A DNA stretch of 64,000 nucleotides from Gnetum montanum (Eukaryota > Streptophyta > Gnetopsida > Gnetales > Gnetaceae), in contig MNCI01028444.1 of NCBI GenBank assembly GCA_015680685.1, forward strand, positions 354,497 to 418,496, given 5' to 3'. A model generated the notes under the pieces. It searched no databases. It was not told the origin of the DNA and saw nothing but the letters and a program-made list of their open reading frames with translations. This document shows, piece by piece, positions 21,422-33,348 of this stretch. Positions within the stretch are counted from its first letter, which is position 1. The number at the start of each line of letters is the position of its first letter. Both the position numbers and the translations under genes were made by a program.

Positions 21422-22487
21422 TTGTGTTGGCAAAACTTCTAAAATTTTCTTAGCATCTTTCTTTTTCACCTAATGCTCTTAATTTGTTTTTGCTTTACTT
21501 AACCTGTCACATGCAAAACCCTTCTACAAACTACGATGAGATGTATCTAAGGTCACAACCTATTTATAAGGGGAAGAACAGAAGAAACTAGGCTAAAATT
21601 AGCTTTAAAACAAAGAAGAAAGGACAATAGTAGCAAACCATATGATGTAAAAAGATAGTAGAAAATAAGTAGTGGAAACATGTAGTAGAAAACAAGTTGT
21701 GGAGAGGCAGTGGAAGAAAAATCAAGTGGCAGTGGGAAAAGTGATATAGCATATGTTATACATATATGATATATGTCTTTTATTTTCCTTTGCATTTGCA
21801 TGTGAAGGTGAACCATGTTTGACTTTTCACTCTTTGTTTTTAAATTTTAAATGTCTTAGACACATTGGTAAGCTCAAATTCTAGGTGGGACATCATCCTA
21901 AGGTACTTCCTTAACAAAGATGATTTATGGAATATTTAATTATAATTAAAAATGAACTCTAAATACTAGTTTGATGATAAAAAGATAATAAGGGATATGA
22001 TTTGGGTACGCTGAGGGTTTAAAATTATTGAATGAACAAAGTATTATATAATCACATATACATAATAAAAAAAAATGCATAACTAGATATCCATAATAAA
22101 AGATAAATGTGCATAGTAAAGATTGAATATTCATAAATGAATGTGCATAAAGAATAATATATATATATATATAGTCAAACACTAGTAAAGGCATAATAAC
22201 TAAGAAAATGAAAAACTTTCTTGAATAATTGGATTTTAATAATTAATCATAAAATATTCAAAAGATCTATGACTAAGCTCCAATGATAGTAAAATAAAGG
22301 ATATAAAACTTTAACAAATACCCTACCAAGCAAATTGCGTTCAATTATGTAGGAAACTAGTAACAACAACAATAATAACAGTAATAATAATAAGCTAATC
22401 TATTGAAATGCATCTAATAGCATTAAAGACTTAATCACATGCATTAAATTAAATAATTAAATTTATGCAAATTTCTAGGTTGTTACA

Positions 22488-23119
22488 CAACCAAATGATT
22501 GAATGCATGGAACAAACCTATTTTCCTTGTAAGCGCTTGATATTTCTAAAGAGATATGTACATTCATTTATGAGAGTTGGTAGTGTGGGACACCAAAAAT
22601 AATATTAATAATTAGAAAAATATTTAGAGTACATTTTATATTTAACATTAAGTAGCAAATAAGAAAATCATCAAAAGTATAAAAATTTCCAGTTTTGGGA
22701 ATTTTTACTTAAGTTTACAAACCCATAATTGAAGTAATGCTTTAAAAAATCAAGAAATGAAGATTAATTGTTAGTAAAAAAATTATCCTAGTCTTAGCAA
22801 CATTTGCATCACTTTCAACATACATGCTTGAGCTTAAATTAACAAAATAATTTGATGTAATAATAGAAAGCTTTGGTGAAATATAACTTTTGTAGGAGAG
22901 GAAGACCCAATAGAAAATGATGACATAAATTATCCCCCAAATTGTTCATCATAATTGACCTTACATCAAGATTCTTTGTCATTAGCATTATGTCACTTCT
23001 TAATATAAGGTTTAAACTTTGAATTAGTAGTTTTCTTATTAGATGAATGATGAACAGTCAATAATATAGGCTACATTGATGCATGCCTATTGATCCATAC
23101 TAGGATGCATTGACACAAG
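22488..23119 (+). other. Unassigned AT-rich sequence
   Basis: No ORF, repeat partner or structural signal recognised. Confidence 0.5.
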
Positions 23120-24560
23120 TGTTGGCGACCATTTGGGACGTGACCGCCAACGAGTGTCCTCGAACAGGATTTAGGTGCTTGTTGGTCTCTAGCAACACCA
23201 AGGCCTAGATACCTCCAAATAGACTCAGTAGTTAATGTGAGTATGTGTGCGTGCTGTTGTGGTGTGCTGTTATGAAAAATGAAATGACTAGGTTGTGTGT
23301 AAAACTATAAATGACTTATCTTAAAGAGATTTAGCCAACTTTGCAAAGTACTATGAGTTGTTGAGAGTTCCTATTTTGTTCAATTTTCTAGTTTATGCGG
23401 TCTTTATAATACCTACTTGTAACAAATGAATTTTTGCAAAAACGTTTGAGCACAACTCTGTGAATCTACTTCTAATTTTCCCCAGAGAAAGAGATAGTTC
23501 CACAAGAAAACTAGAAATAGAGCGAGATTCAATGGAAATAGAAAGAAGAGAAAAAGAAAGTAGATTTGTGTTAAGATCTCAAATGTTTAAACAAGGTAAA
23601 ATGATATGAGTAAACACTTTGCAATAAAGCTATCCCAAATTCAATAACTACGAATTGTTCAAACTTCCAAGGCTCAAATAAGCAATTTCTTCAAGGCAAT
23701 CCTACTATGCTACCCAAAAAAATGCTGTGTAAACTATCACGTACTAGACTCTATTTTGGCTGGATAATGGATGTCCATAATTGCATTCAATAGAACCTTC
23801 AAAAAACTTGACAATTTATGATTGAAATACCACAAAGATTCACTTTAAAGATAAAAGAAGCTATTCTGGTCCTATCAAAATACCAAATATTTTCTCAACC
23901 CTCTTGACTATTGAATCATTCAACGGCTTGACTACATGTAGAGGCTCTCTTACAACAATCTCAATAGCAGTTCTCATACATTGCATAATAATTAAATTCA
24001 CTACTAAAATGCTCTTAAGGATTTCAAACACAAGCTCTTCTATGGCAAAATTTTAATAGAAATTTTCTATCATGCAAGAAGAACAATAAGAGCAATATAA
24101 AAATCCCAAAATTACTTGCCAAACATGATACTATCTAAACCACTAGCTAAACAATTTAAAGAAAATAAAAAATAAACATAACTCACAAGACTATGACAAA
24201 GAGGCTGAAATGTTGTCTTTAACAAGTCATCTTACAAGCAATCTTTCACAATGTCTTCCTTACAAATGCTCATTTGTTTTCCTACTCCACCAAGACCCTT
24301 GAAGCCTTTTTATAGGGTCTCATAGGTAGTTAGATATTACAAAATATCTTGGGTAACTTCTTTCCCAAGTAAAGAAGCTATAACTTTCCCAAAAAGTTAG
24401 GAGATATTACTTACCCAACAAGTTAGGAAGTTATAACTTATATATGAAGTTAGGAGAAAACCATGCTAACATTGGCATGTGTCTTTACAAACTTTACAAA
24501 TATTTCTTTCATAAGAAGTCACAACCTATATAATAATTTTAGGAAATAAAGCCAAGATCT
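23120..24560 (-). repeat. Repeat A: LTR-like or promoter-bearing dispersed repeat
   Basis: Aligns in reverse with repeat B (40595-41923). Shared blocks include CAACACCAAGGC(C/T)(C/T)AGATACC, TACCAAATATTTT and AAGTTATAACTT. Read on the minus strand there is a TATA box (CCCTATAAAAAGG near 24313), and the repeat ends in CGCCAACA at 23120. Termini of the TG...CA kind and the TATA box suggest an LTR, but no gag or pol is attached. The upstream boundary is uncertain. Confidence 0.5.
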
Positions 24561-26394
24561 CCATACAATAAGCACTGCATACAATTGTCATTTTATTTTT
24601 GTTGCATGTGAGAAAATATGCTAAAATTATTTTTAGCCACCAAAGCATATGAAATTGGAATTTTCTTTTGTTACTTCAATTTCGCGCATTCAGGTTTTGT
24701 ACTTACTTTCAGCGATGATGGTTTTCTTTAGAATAAGTCATAACCCCGATTCATTAGCTAAATAATCTCCCAATTCTGCTGATTTAGTTGTGCACTTGTC
24801 TCACTATGTCTTCATGTCTCTATAGTCGCACTCGATGGATTGATAATGACGATGATGAAAGTGTTGGTGTTGGGCGCTGCTGTGTTTGGTGATTTCTGTT
24901 TGCAGGTTCATCATTGCAAGAATCTAGATGTGAAAACATTTTCGTTGTGTGCCAAGGGGATCTTATTTTTCTTTGGTTCCAGCAGCAAATATTAAACGCG
25001 ATTTGGGGTTGCAACCACCTGAAATTTCTGCCCCAAATTCACCTATCATAATTTTATCGTTTAGCCATAGTGGCGTGATTCCCTTGTTAACTTCAACATT
25101 TTCATTTCATCAATCCTTAGTGTTGTTTCCACCGAAGTATCCATATACCATGGGCCTGGTTGTCACTTTGCTATGCCAGATCCACAGCCATCACTGTCGA
25201 ACATGCAATGCCACCATTATTATCTAACGCTGCCCACTCATCACTCGTAACAGCTAAAACTAGCTCTGCGCATGATCCTTTGGTAGCTACCACGTTGCAC
25301 ATCACTGTGTTGATCACCAGATCAAAAATCCCAAAGATTTTCTTCATTTGCTCCTTCGTGTATGGTGCCTCCTCCTCCTCTAGCTGCTTCTTCTTTGTTG
25401 CTCCAACAGTAAGGCTTGGTCATTCGTAGAAAGGGCATCGTCTTCTCTTCCATGTCAAGCCTGACTCATCTTCCATAATACAAGTGCTGAAATGATGGGA
25501 TATTTTGGTTATTTAGCAACTTTCAATGTCAAGTGCAGGGGATTCAGAAATGTGGAGTTGAGAAGGCAGTTGAGTCAATGCACGACGTAGCCAGTGTTGT
25601 TTAATGAGTTCCTAGCAAAAATGTTGCATATTTGTACTACGAGTAATTCATTTTGTTGTTCTCCTTTACAAGAACTTGGTAGCTTTGATAGTAAGCTCAT
25701 GTATTTTTAATGCAGAGCTCATAACTCTGAGAGTGTAGAAAGCTGCTAAACATGGTAATGTGGACTTCTTCCTCAAAATTAGAATGCCAACACATAACTT
25801 AACATGGCTAGGGATTTGCTAGGGAAAGGCGGTCATTGCTTGTTTCAAAAGAAAATGTGGTTTGAGGTAGGAGAATATCCATGGGAAAGCCAACTGCATA
25901 AATGACCTTTGTTCTACCGCCACAAAAAATACTTGATAGTTGTTTGTTTTTACATTCGATGACCATTGTAAAATATTCAGTAACATCTTGGTCTCCTTAT
26001 CCAATGATGCACTGAGAAAGTCATGGTTGAGCGAAAGCTGCACACCATAAACTTACTGGCAAGGTTTTCCAATTTCTTTTTCAGTGTAGCACTGAGCTGT
26101 GCACTGTTGCCTCCACTCAAATAGACTAGACTAGGCTGTCAATATACACACGTAGCTTTTCCGGATTGGTATGCCGATGTGCCTCTGATTTACATTTTTG
26201 TAAACATCTGTGATAGAAGTCATAGAACAGAGGTGGGCTCATGAGCTTGTCCGTAGAAGCATAGCTCCAAAATGACAAACACATGGAGGCATGGTATGAA
26301 GCCTGTATGGGCAAAAGAATCCTAATACCATTAGAGGACACTGATTTCTTCTCAAGGCTCTTTCAATACATAGTTTCTATTTCTTTTGATGAGG
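24561..26394 (+). other. Unassigned low-repeat sequence
   Basis: Higher GC and less monotonous than its surroundings. Short open stretches exist on both strands (for example 24949-25227 plus, 26126-26341 minus), but none shows a recognisable domain, and splice signals cannot be proven. No similarity to other parts of the window was seen. It could be host single-copy DNA or an old gene fragment. Confidence 0.4.
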
Positions 26395-28480
26395 ATGACA
26401 TTCTTTACCAATGGTTGTAATCAACCTTGAAGAACTTTAGGGAGGGGAGAATAGAGATCAAAGGCCAAAGAACATTGAAGGACAAATTTCCTAGTTGTTC
26501 ATTTAGAGACAAAGAGAAAGATAAGGATAAAAACAAGGACCAAGCAAAGAAACATAGGAGAAGAACCACTAGGTACTATTCTCCTAGTCCCTTGCCTTTT
26601 CGATCCTTCTCATCATTGAACTTTGATAGGAAGAGTTGTGGAAAAAATAGAGGTAGAAGTAATTAGGATTGAGATAAAGATGGTAGAAGATCTCATCAAG
26701 ATGATAGGAACTAGAAGCATAGGCAACCAAGAGAGGAAGAGAAATGCCACTAGGAAAGGAGGTACATCAAGAATCATTATAGGAGGCATGACCATGATAG
26801 GGGTCACTGTGGATGCAATGACTATTATGAGCCATTACTAGCTATCAGAAAAATGCTAAATGTATTAGAAGTAGCTCATATTCCTAACAAGCATCAAAGG
26901 GATAATAGGATCAAAAGGTTGGATATGAACAATATTCCCAAATTTGAAGAGGGATATAATGCTAACCCACAACATTATATACAAGCTTTTCATGATGCTT
27001 GTGCCTTATAGAACATTGAGATGAATGGTAGAAGCTAAAATTGTTCCCAAAAATACTCATGAAAGAAGCAAAAAATTGGAATTGGTATTTAGAGCTAGAA
27101 TTCATTCACAAGTGGAGTACTATGATAGAGTTGTTTAATGACAAATAGAAGAAAAACTTCTAAGTGTCCAATTTAAGGAAAAAAATCCAAGGGTGAAAAC
27201 AAGGTAATCATGAATCCTTGGATGCAACCTTGGGCAAGTATTATTCCCTCTTCCACTGATGCCTAGACCATAGATTCTCTCAAAGGGAGCAACTTCACCA
27301 ATTTATATATGGACTTTGAAACAAAACAAAGGAAACTCTAGGGTCTATGCCCAAGGAAGATTTTTGAAAATGAGAGCTTATTAAATTTAAAGGTTGATCG
27401 ATTAGGTGGCAAAGGAAGAAGGAGACTTGCAGAAGAGGAAAAGTGTAGAGTACTATAATAGAGATTCCTCCATTCACAAGAGGGAGATGTGTTTATGTGA
27501 TTCATAGGAGAAAGCATTGCTAAATGAAGTGGTGAAGAGGAAAACATTACCGAGCTAGAAATTTATCACTGAAATATCTGTTAATGTGGATAAAATGTAA
27601 GACTCTTTAGATGAGAAGTTCTAAACTACTCTTAAGATAGTAGAGAAGAAGATGAAGCAGGAAAGTAAGGATAGAGAAAGAAGGAGACAAAAAGATGTAG
27701 GTAGGGATCATTTTTAGTAAAAAGGTAAGGCTGCAGCAGTTGATGAGGTTGTATATGCAAAAATAAATGATGATGAATGTGTCATTTGTCAATATGAACA
27801 TCCCAAAGGATGTTGCTCTATAGTGTCACATCTACAAGAATCTAAGATGTGCATGTTAAATCCAAAATTAGCAAGGAAGAAACCACTTAGGAGATTACCT
27901 TATCCACAAGGCAATTACAAGTAACAGTTCCACCAAACAAAATATTATTCAAGTGAAGTACCACCTAAACCTTAGAAGCAATATCAGCAGTGGAGAAATT
28001 CATAGTTATGGGGGATTCCACCACCACGATGATAATATCCTTACCGACAATTGAACCCTTATGGATATTATGTCCAACAACCTATATCTTCTTAAGGCTC
28101 TAGAAGCCACACTACTTTTACTTACCCTCCAAAATATCACCAAATTCCCACTTCAAGAACTAAGTCTCCCTCTACTTATCTTCCTCCATATCCATCACCT
28201 AACCTTGCACCTTCTAACACCACTCCTTTGCTCCCTGCATCACTAATGCAAGGGGAAATGCCATTGCAACCACAACAATGGAATGTCACAATGGTATTAA
28301 ACTTACAGCCAAATGATTATCAAGGTGGCTCTAAGAATAAGCCTTGAAAGAGGAATTTCCTTAGGCCACATAATCCATAGAAATCCTCATTGACATCCAT
28401 AGCTACTAACCTTACATTAACTATTTCCGAAAACAACCTTGAGTATCCTTCAAACTAAATGTCCTCCAATGTACACACTA
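26395..28480 (+). pseudogene. gag: E3 gag, heavily broken
   Basis: Starts inside gag (DEDDILYQW). A Lys/Asp-rich stretch (DKEKDKDKNKDQAKKH), a Ser/Pro segment, the core around RLDMNNIPKFEEGYNANPQ, and the zinc knuckle CVICQYEHPKGCC (near 27780) are readable in changing frames. The Gln at NANPQHY is kept here, while E1, E4 and E6 have TAG at the same place. Confidence 0.75.
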
Positions 28481-29190
28481 TCATGTTGATCCATGTGGTC
28501 ATAAATTAGATCAAAGCTAGTCATCTTCCTAGGAATTGATATGATCATAGAAGCCCTCTTATCTATTTATATATTGTAGGAAATGATCTATGCAAGGCTC
28601 TACTTGATTTAGGTTTTAGAGTAAACTTAATTTTTCAAGAGATGTATAAGACCTGGAACCTACCTCCACTTAAGAAGAGTAACATCCATCTAGAGCTTGT
28701 AAACCAGTCCATCATTGTTTCATTTGGGTTAGTAGAGGACATTATGACCACTATCTATGGTTGGTCATATCTAGTAGACTTCTTGGTAATACATATGAAT
28801 AATTGCAAGGGGGACTTCCCTATTATCATGGAAAAGGCTTAGTTGAGTATCATTAATGCCAATATGGGGATTAGAGATCTTTCCTTGGAAATTTCCAAGG
28901 AAAATAACTTCAAGAAGCTCAAGAAGCAAGATCCATGCATTACATATAGTGACATCAGGTGCCATTACATGGAAAGAATATGGATCATGAAAAACACATT
29001 TGTCCAAGCATACTGGCACCTGTATGCAGTAGCCACAAAATAAGAAGGTACCTAGTGGTTGATAACATATCATGATGCTAAATTCACAATATGTATGGAA
29101 CCTATGGAGTTCCTCACAAGTGCATACATCAACAACAGTGATGGAATGAAGAAAATCGATAATCAACTCTCCCATAAACATGAAGATATA
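28481..29190 (+). pseudogene. E3 protease region
   Basis: Active-site segment ALLDLGFRVNLIF (close to the Athila form D-L-G-A-S-V-N), then LELVNQSIIVSFGLVEDIM, LVDFLVIHMNNCKGDFPII and DANMGIRDLSLEISKE-type sequence. Mostly open from 28642 to 29190 with a few stops. Confidence 0.75.
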
Positions 29191-30256
29191 GATTGGGGGA
29201 AGTTGCAAATTCCTAATGATTTCAAGCAAGAGCCCCTTGAACTTAAGTCTTTATTGACAACATTAGAGTATGATTTTCTTAATAATGGTAAGCCGATAAT
29301 AATCAAGCCCAATCTTACCCAAGAACAAAAATAAAAGTTGCTAAAAATAGTGAACAAATGACCAACAACCTTTGCATAATCATATCATGAGTTGACAGGA
29401 ATAGATATGCACATATGTCAGCATTGAATTTATACAAACCCCTCTATCAAGCCAAGGAGGTAATCATAGAGGAGATTGAATCAAAAACTTAAGAAGGTTG
29501 TTAAGAATGAAATTGAATAACTACTTAAGGCATAATTCATCTATCTTATAGAAAAAAATGAATGGGTAAGCTCACTAGTCATTATACCAAAGAAATGAGG
29601 AAAATGATGGATCTATATAGATTTTAGGCTATCGAATATGGAAACCTTTAAAGATCATTTTTCATTATCATTTTTGGACCAGGTGTTCGATACAATTACA
29701 AGGCATAACCGCTATAGTTTTTTGGATGGGTGTAGTGGTTATAACCAAATCTAGATAACACCAAAGGATCGGGCTAAGAAAACTTTCCAACGATTGGTAC
29801 TTAGCATATAAAAATACTTTTGCATATAAAATGATGCCCTTTGGCCTATTAAATGCCCCTATAACTTTCCAATGATTGGTACTTAGCATTTTGTAGCAAC
29901 AGATCAGTAGTGATATGGAGGTCTTCATGGATGAATTCTCCACTTATGCTACTAAGTTTGAGTAGGCCTTGGACCATCTAGAGCAGGTGCTATAGCATTG
30001 TGTGGAGAAAAACTTATGGCTCAAGTTGTAGAAATCCACTTAATGGTCCAAGAAGACGTTATTTTAGTACACTAAATTCTAGGAAAAAGAATTGAGGTGG
30101 ACCCAAAGAAAGTATGGGTGATCCAAGGAATCATCAAATAGTCTTAAACTGTAAAAAGATATGAGGTCATTCCTTCGACATACTGGTTACTACATGTGCT
30201 TGATTGAGAACTTCTCCAAAATTTTCAAATCATTAGTGGAGATAATAAAACAACCT
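29191..30256 (+). pseudogene. E3 reverse transcriptase, truncated
   Basis: LQIPNDFKQEPLELKSLL, then IYIDFRLSNMETFKDHF, and the catalytic box VFMDEFSTY, in which the second Asp is replaced by Glu. A direct repeat, ACTTTCCAA(C/T)GATTGGTACTTAGCAT at about 29781 and 29864, marks a local duplication in the palm. Similarity ends after LVEIIKQP at about 30256, before RNase H. Confidence 0.75.
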
Positions 30257-30289
30257 TATAGGGCTAAATTTTTGTTTCACAAGTTGGTT

Positions 30290-30575
30290 CAATGAACCAA
30301 TGTGGCATAAAAGTCATGCTAACATGGCAAAATGTTGACATCATGATGACGTGACAGAAGCTGACATGGCAATGCTAATATGATATGCTAACTTGGCCTC
30401 ATGATGAAATGTATGAGATGTTGACATGGCATATGTTAACATCATGCCAATGTTTGCAGAAGATGACATGGTAGATGAAGTAAAATCCATCTAAATAAAA
30501 AATGCAATTCTTTTAGTTGCTGATGTGGCACTATTGATGTCATGCTAACATGGACAAAAGATGATGTGCCAAAGG
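30290..30575 (+). repeat. Irregular repeats of a TRACATGGC word
   Basis: About ten variants of GCTRACATGG(C) or GTTGACATGGC within 285 bp. Similar words fill the U3 of the E1 LTR, so this may be a relic of a U3 or internal promoter array. The rest to 30742 is plain AT-rich sequence. Confidence 0.45.
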
Positions 30576-30747
30576 TCAAAAAACTCATCTAAAAAACTTG
30601 AGCTTAATCTAGATGCTGGCATGGTACCTTGCCATATGGGAGAGTGGATTTGTAGTAGTGCAAATCATTCTTATGAATAGGCTTGATAGCATGCTGGTGT
30701 GCTTGTATAACTTAAGTTTGATAAACACTTGGCCCTATATTGATGTG

Positions 30748-31362
30748 TGATGAGTCATGTTTGGTGGGTTGGGTCAATGGCCTCATCGACAAGGCCTAGT
30801 CGATGCATCAGATCATGCATTGATGAGGCCCTGTCAATCTAGTGTCAGTTTTTAGCTATAAATATGCACCTACTAGTTGCATTTATGGCATGAGAGATTG
30901 TAGTTGCAGTGAAGCTCATACAAATTTTCCGTTTCAAAGTTAGAATTTTCCTCCCAAGTTCCCACAACAGGAGTCATTGAGTGTTCGGATCTTTATTCGA
31001 GCATTATTGTACTTGAGCATGACAATGTGTGCGATAATAAAGATGAGCTTTCTGATAAACCTTGTAGCACTTTGGATAGATTAAATATTTTATTCATGAG
31101 TTTAATATTTTTAATTAATTATTTAATGCTTTTAATTATTTATTAAATGTTTCCAGTAATTAAGTTAATGAAGAAATTAAGTAAGATAGCTTAAACACAT
31201 AAGTACAACCACTTTGAGCATAACATGTATTCGCTTGGTAATCCCAATAGCGTTATTGCTTGGTACGCCTAGTAGCATAGCACTTGGTCACCTAGCAATG
31301 GATACGTGGGTTCAAGATGTGTATGGAAAGTGGGATTGTATGCTTATGTTAGGATTAGTTAG
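30748..31362 (+). repeat. E4 5' LTR, first piece
   Basis: TGATGAGTCATG start. U3 words GATGAGGCC and GTCGATGCATCAGATCATGC match the 3' LTR. TATAAATA at 30857-30864. Similarity stops at GATTAGTTAG, exactly where the second piece begins at 41924. No polypurine tract precedes it, as expected for a 5' LTR. Confidence 0.9.
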
Positions 31363-32212
31363 TGTTGTCACATTAAACCATTTCATGGAATAGCAGTTGA
31401 AGCTAATGCAATTTAAAATAAATGAGATTGATGCATATGAGAAGTTAGATGAAAGGTTCTTAATTGGTTTATGAGTACTAGATGTTGCTACAGAAATTAG
31501 CCAATCTTATGCCAACAACATTATTAAGAATGGTATAGGGTTCAAGATAAAAAGAAAGAATAAAACTGCAACAACACAAATTGGAAACAAGCATGGATGT
31601 AGTCTTAAGAAGGCTTATGTAGGTACTGAATTAAAAAAATAAAGGAAGGGTAGGAAACTTGTTCAAGTAAGTAGTTTTTAGATTGTAGATGTTTCTAAGA
31701 GTAATAAATTTGAAAAATTTAGTCCATAGTTTATGAAGAAGAGATTGAAGAAGGATAAAGGTTTTTCTTCAAAAGAAGTTCACTTTCGAAGCTAAATTCT
31801 TCTAGATCTAAAAGTATTGAAATAATAAAAATATGCCTTTGCCAACAGATAAAACTTCGGATAATTTTGACTATTATCAAATAGTTAGATTGAAAGAAGA
31901 AAAAGATAATATGGCTGCAAATCTCAGAAGCTCCCATAACAATAATGGTAGATAAAATGGATAAATTTAATGAACATATCTCTCATTGTCGAAACGATGA
32001 TTATTTGTTGTCAGAAAGGATTGATAATAAATATAAAGGCTATGAATGTGCATCTAAATCAGAAGATAGGAAGATTGGAGCAAGTAATAAAACAAAAATA
32101 TCAAAATACAACTTGCTTAATTTCAGTATCCTAAAAATTGAGTTACAAAAGCTAATTTTTTTTGCTACGGAATTTGTAAAATTCATAGCCCGCGTGTTCA
32201 GACATTAATACA
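31363..32212 (+). other. Left arm of E5, possible decayed coding sequence
   Basis: A/G-rich, with coding-like but broken stretches (for example 31945-32208, rich in Lys/Ser/Asp/Glu). No domain recognised. Ends at the E6 target site AACAT. Confidence 0.4.
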
Positions 32213-32217
32213 AACAT

Positions 32218-33212
32218 TGATGAGAGAAGTTACTCTAGCGGTTACTCTAGCAGCTACTTTAATTATTAGAGTGGTTACTCTAGCAGTTATTCTAATTATT
32301 AGAGTGGTTACTTTAGCAGTTATTCTAATTATTAGAGTGGTTACTCTAGTAGTTATTCAAATTGTTAGAGTGGTTACTCTAGCAGTTACTTTAGCAATTA
32401 TTCAAATTATTAGAGCAGTTACCCTAATTATTAGAGTAGTTGCTCCCAAGTCTATAAAAACAGTGCCCAAGCGCACCATTGGGAGAAAGTCTTTTAGTAA
32501 TCAAGTAAAAAAACTCTGTAGTCTATTTGAAAGTTAGAATATTTTCCAAGTGCCTGCAGCAGGAGGTTTAAGTGTGGACAGATCTTTATTCAAGCATTGA
32601 TGGACTTGAGCATACCATTGCGTTGGAAATAAAGACGAGCTCTTTAATTCATCCTTGCAATACTTGAGATTTTTTTTCTTATGAATTTCTTTTATTTTAT
32701 TTTCTTATGCATTTATTTTGGTTTATGCACTTTACATTTATGTTATGAGCACAATAATTCATTTTGATCAATTAAGAAAATCGTTAAATTACACAAGCAT
32801 GACCACTTTGAGCATGCATGTAATGCTGAGTAACCCAATAATGATTAGTGTTTAGTAATCCCAGCAATGTTGCATTGGTTCAGAATGTGTATGACAAGTG
32901 GGAACAGATGCTGGTGTTAGGATTAGTTAGAACTTAGTTAAGAAGTAGTTAAGTTAAATTAGTCACTTAGTTACATCTCTGCTTCCCTACTACCTCAGGA
33001 CATAAAAACATAAAAGCTATAAAAATCATATGCCTCAAGCTTACTTAACCATACAATCGTGACATATAGGTAAGCTTGGGAAGACAACGATCAACCAACC
33101 CATCCTTTTTCCACAAGGGCGCATAAGCACTTAGTCCTTGGAATTTGACCGGATAGTGCGTGAAATGCTCATATTCGTATGGTTGAACATAGGGGTACCT
33201 TGCAGCTCATCA
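32218..33212 (+). repeat. E6 5' LTR (995 bp)
   Basis: TGATGAGAGAAG to GCAGCTCATCA. U3 is a tandem array, TATAAAA at 32453-32459. Then TTAGAATATTTTCCAAGTGC and GGGGTACCTTGC as in sister LTRs. Confidence 0.93.
32228..32450 (+). repeat. U3 tandem array of E6 5' LTR (33-bp unit)
   Basis: About six imperfect units built from GTGGTTACTCTAGCAGTTA and TTCTAATTATTAGA. The second word is a near-palindrome. The unit length is divisible by three, which creates a false repeat protein in one frame. Confidence 0.85.
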
Positions 33213-33213
33213 T

Positions 33214-33231
33214 TGGCGCCGTTGTCGGGGA
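33214..33231 (+). other. E6 primer-binding site
   Basis: TGGCGCCGTTGTCGGGGA, one mismatch to the complement of the plant tRNA-Asp(GTC) 3' end, two bases after the LTR. It is the anchor for assigning the group to Athila-like elements. Confidence 0.9.
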
Positions 33232-33348
33232 CTTAGTTATTTGTGCGCTAACTAGAACATTGGCAACCATTCACATCATTGGAATGAACCCTTAGGGTTG
33301 GTTGAGAAAATAATAAACAAGAATACATTGCACACTGAACAGACAAGT

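Larger units (their letters stand above)
12840..22487 (+). mobile_element. S1: long solo LTR of chromovirus type, interrupted by E2
   Basis: Starts TGTAACACCCC at 12840 and ends GGTTGTTACA at 22487, the usual termini of long plant chromovirus (Tekay/Del-like) LTRs. Flanks are GAACC (12835-12839) and CAACC (22488-22492), a five-base duplication with one change. Subtracting E2 leaves about 3.0 kb, which fits LTRs of that group. A near-palindrome lies at 12851-12889, and tandem duplications lie in the right part. No gag, pol or second LTR is seen, hence solo. The assignment rests on ends, flanks and size only. Confidence 0.55.
26395..30256 (+). mobile_element. E3: strongly decayed pol-bearing element fragment without LTRs
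   Basis: Gag, protease and most of RT of the P family can be followed in order; RNase H, integrase, spacer, ORF3 and both LTRs are missing. No primer site or polypurine tract borders it. It has the densest stops and indels in the window, so it is probably the oldest copy of the family here. Confidence 0.8.

Noticed and set aside
25690-25800. Ankyrin-like fragment (KAAKHGNVDFFLKI)
   Set aside because: A single 14-residue match with a stop directly before it and no second repeat.
26395-31362. E3 with 30748-31362 as its 3' LTR
   Set aside because: No polypurine tract precedes 30748, and this piece plus 41924-42219 forms the E4 5' LTR with duplication ATGTG.
32228-32450. CRISPR-like array
   Set aside because: Units are directly adjacent without unique spacers and lie in an LTR of a plant retrotransposon.
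32217-32537. A 106-residue open frame with an 11-residue repeat (VVTLAVILIIR), also at 38884-39156
   Set aside because: It is the 33-bp U3 tandem array of the E6 LTRs read in frame, upstream of a TATA box. There is no start context and no partner in other LTRs.
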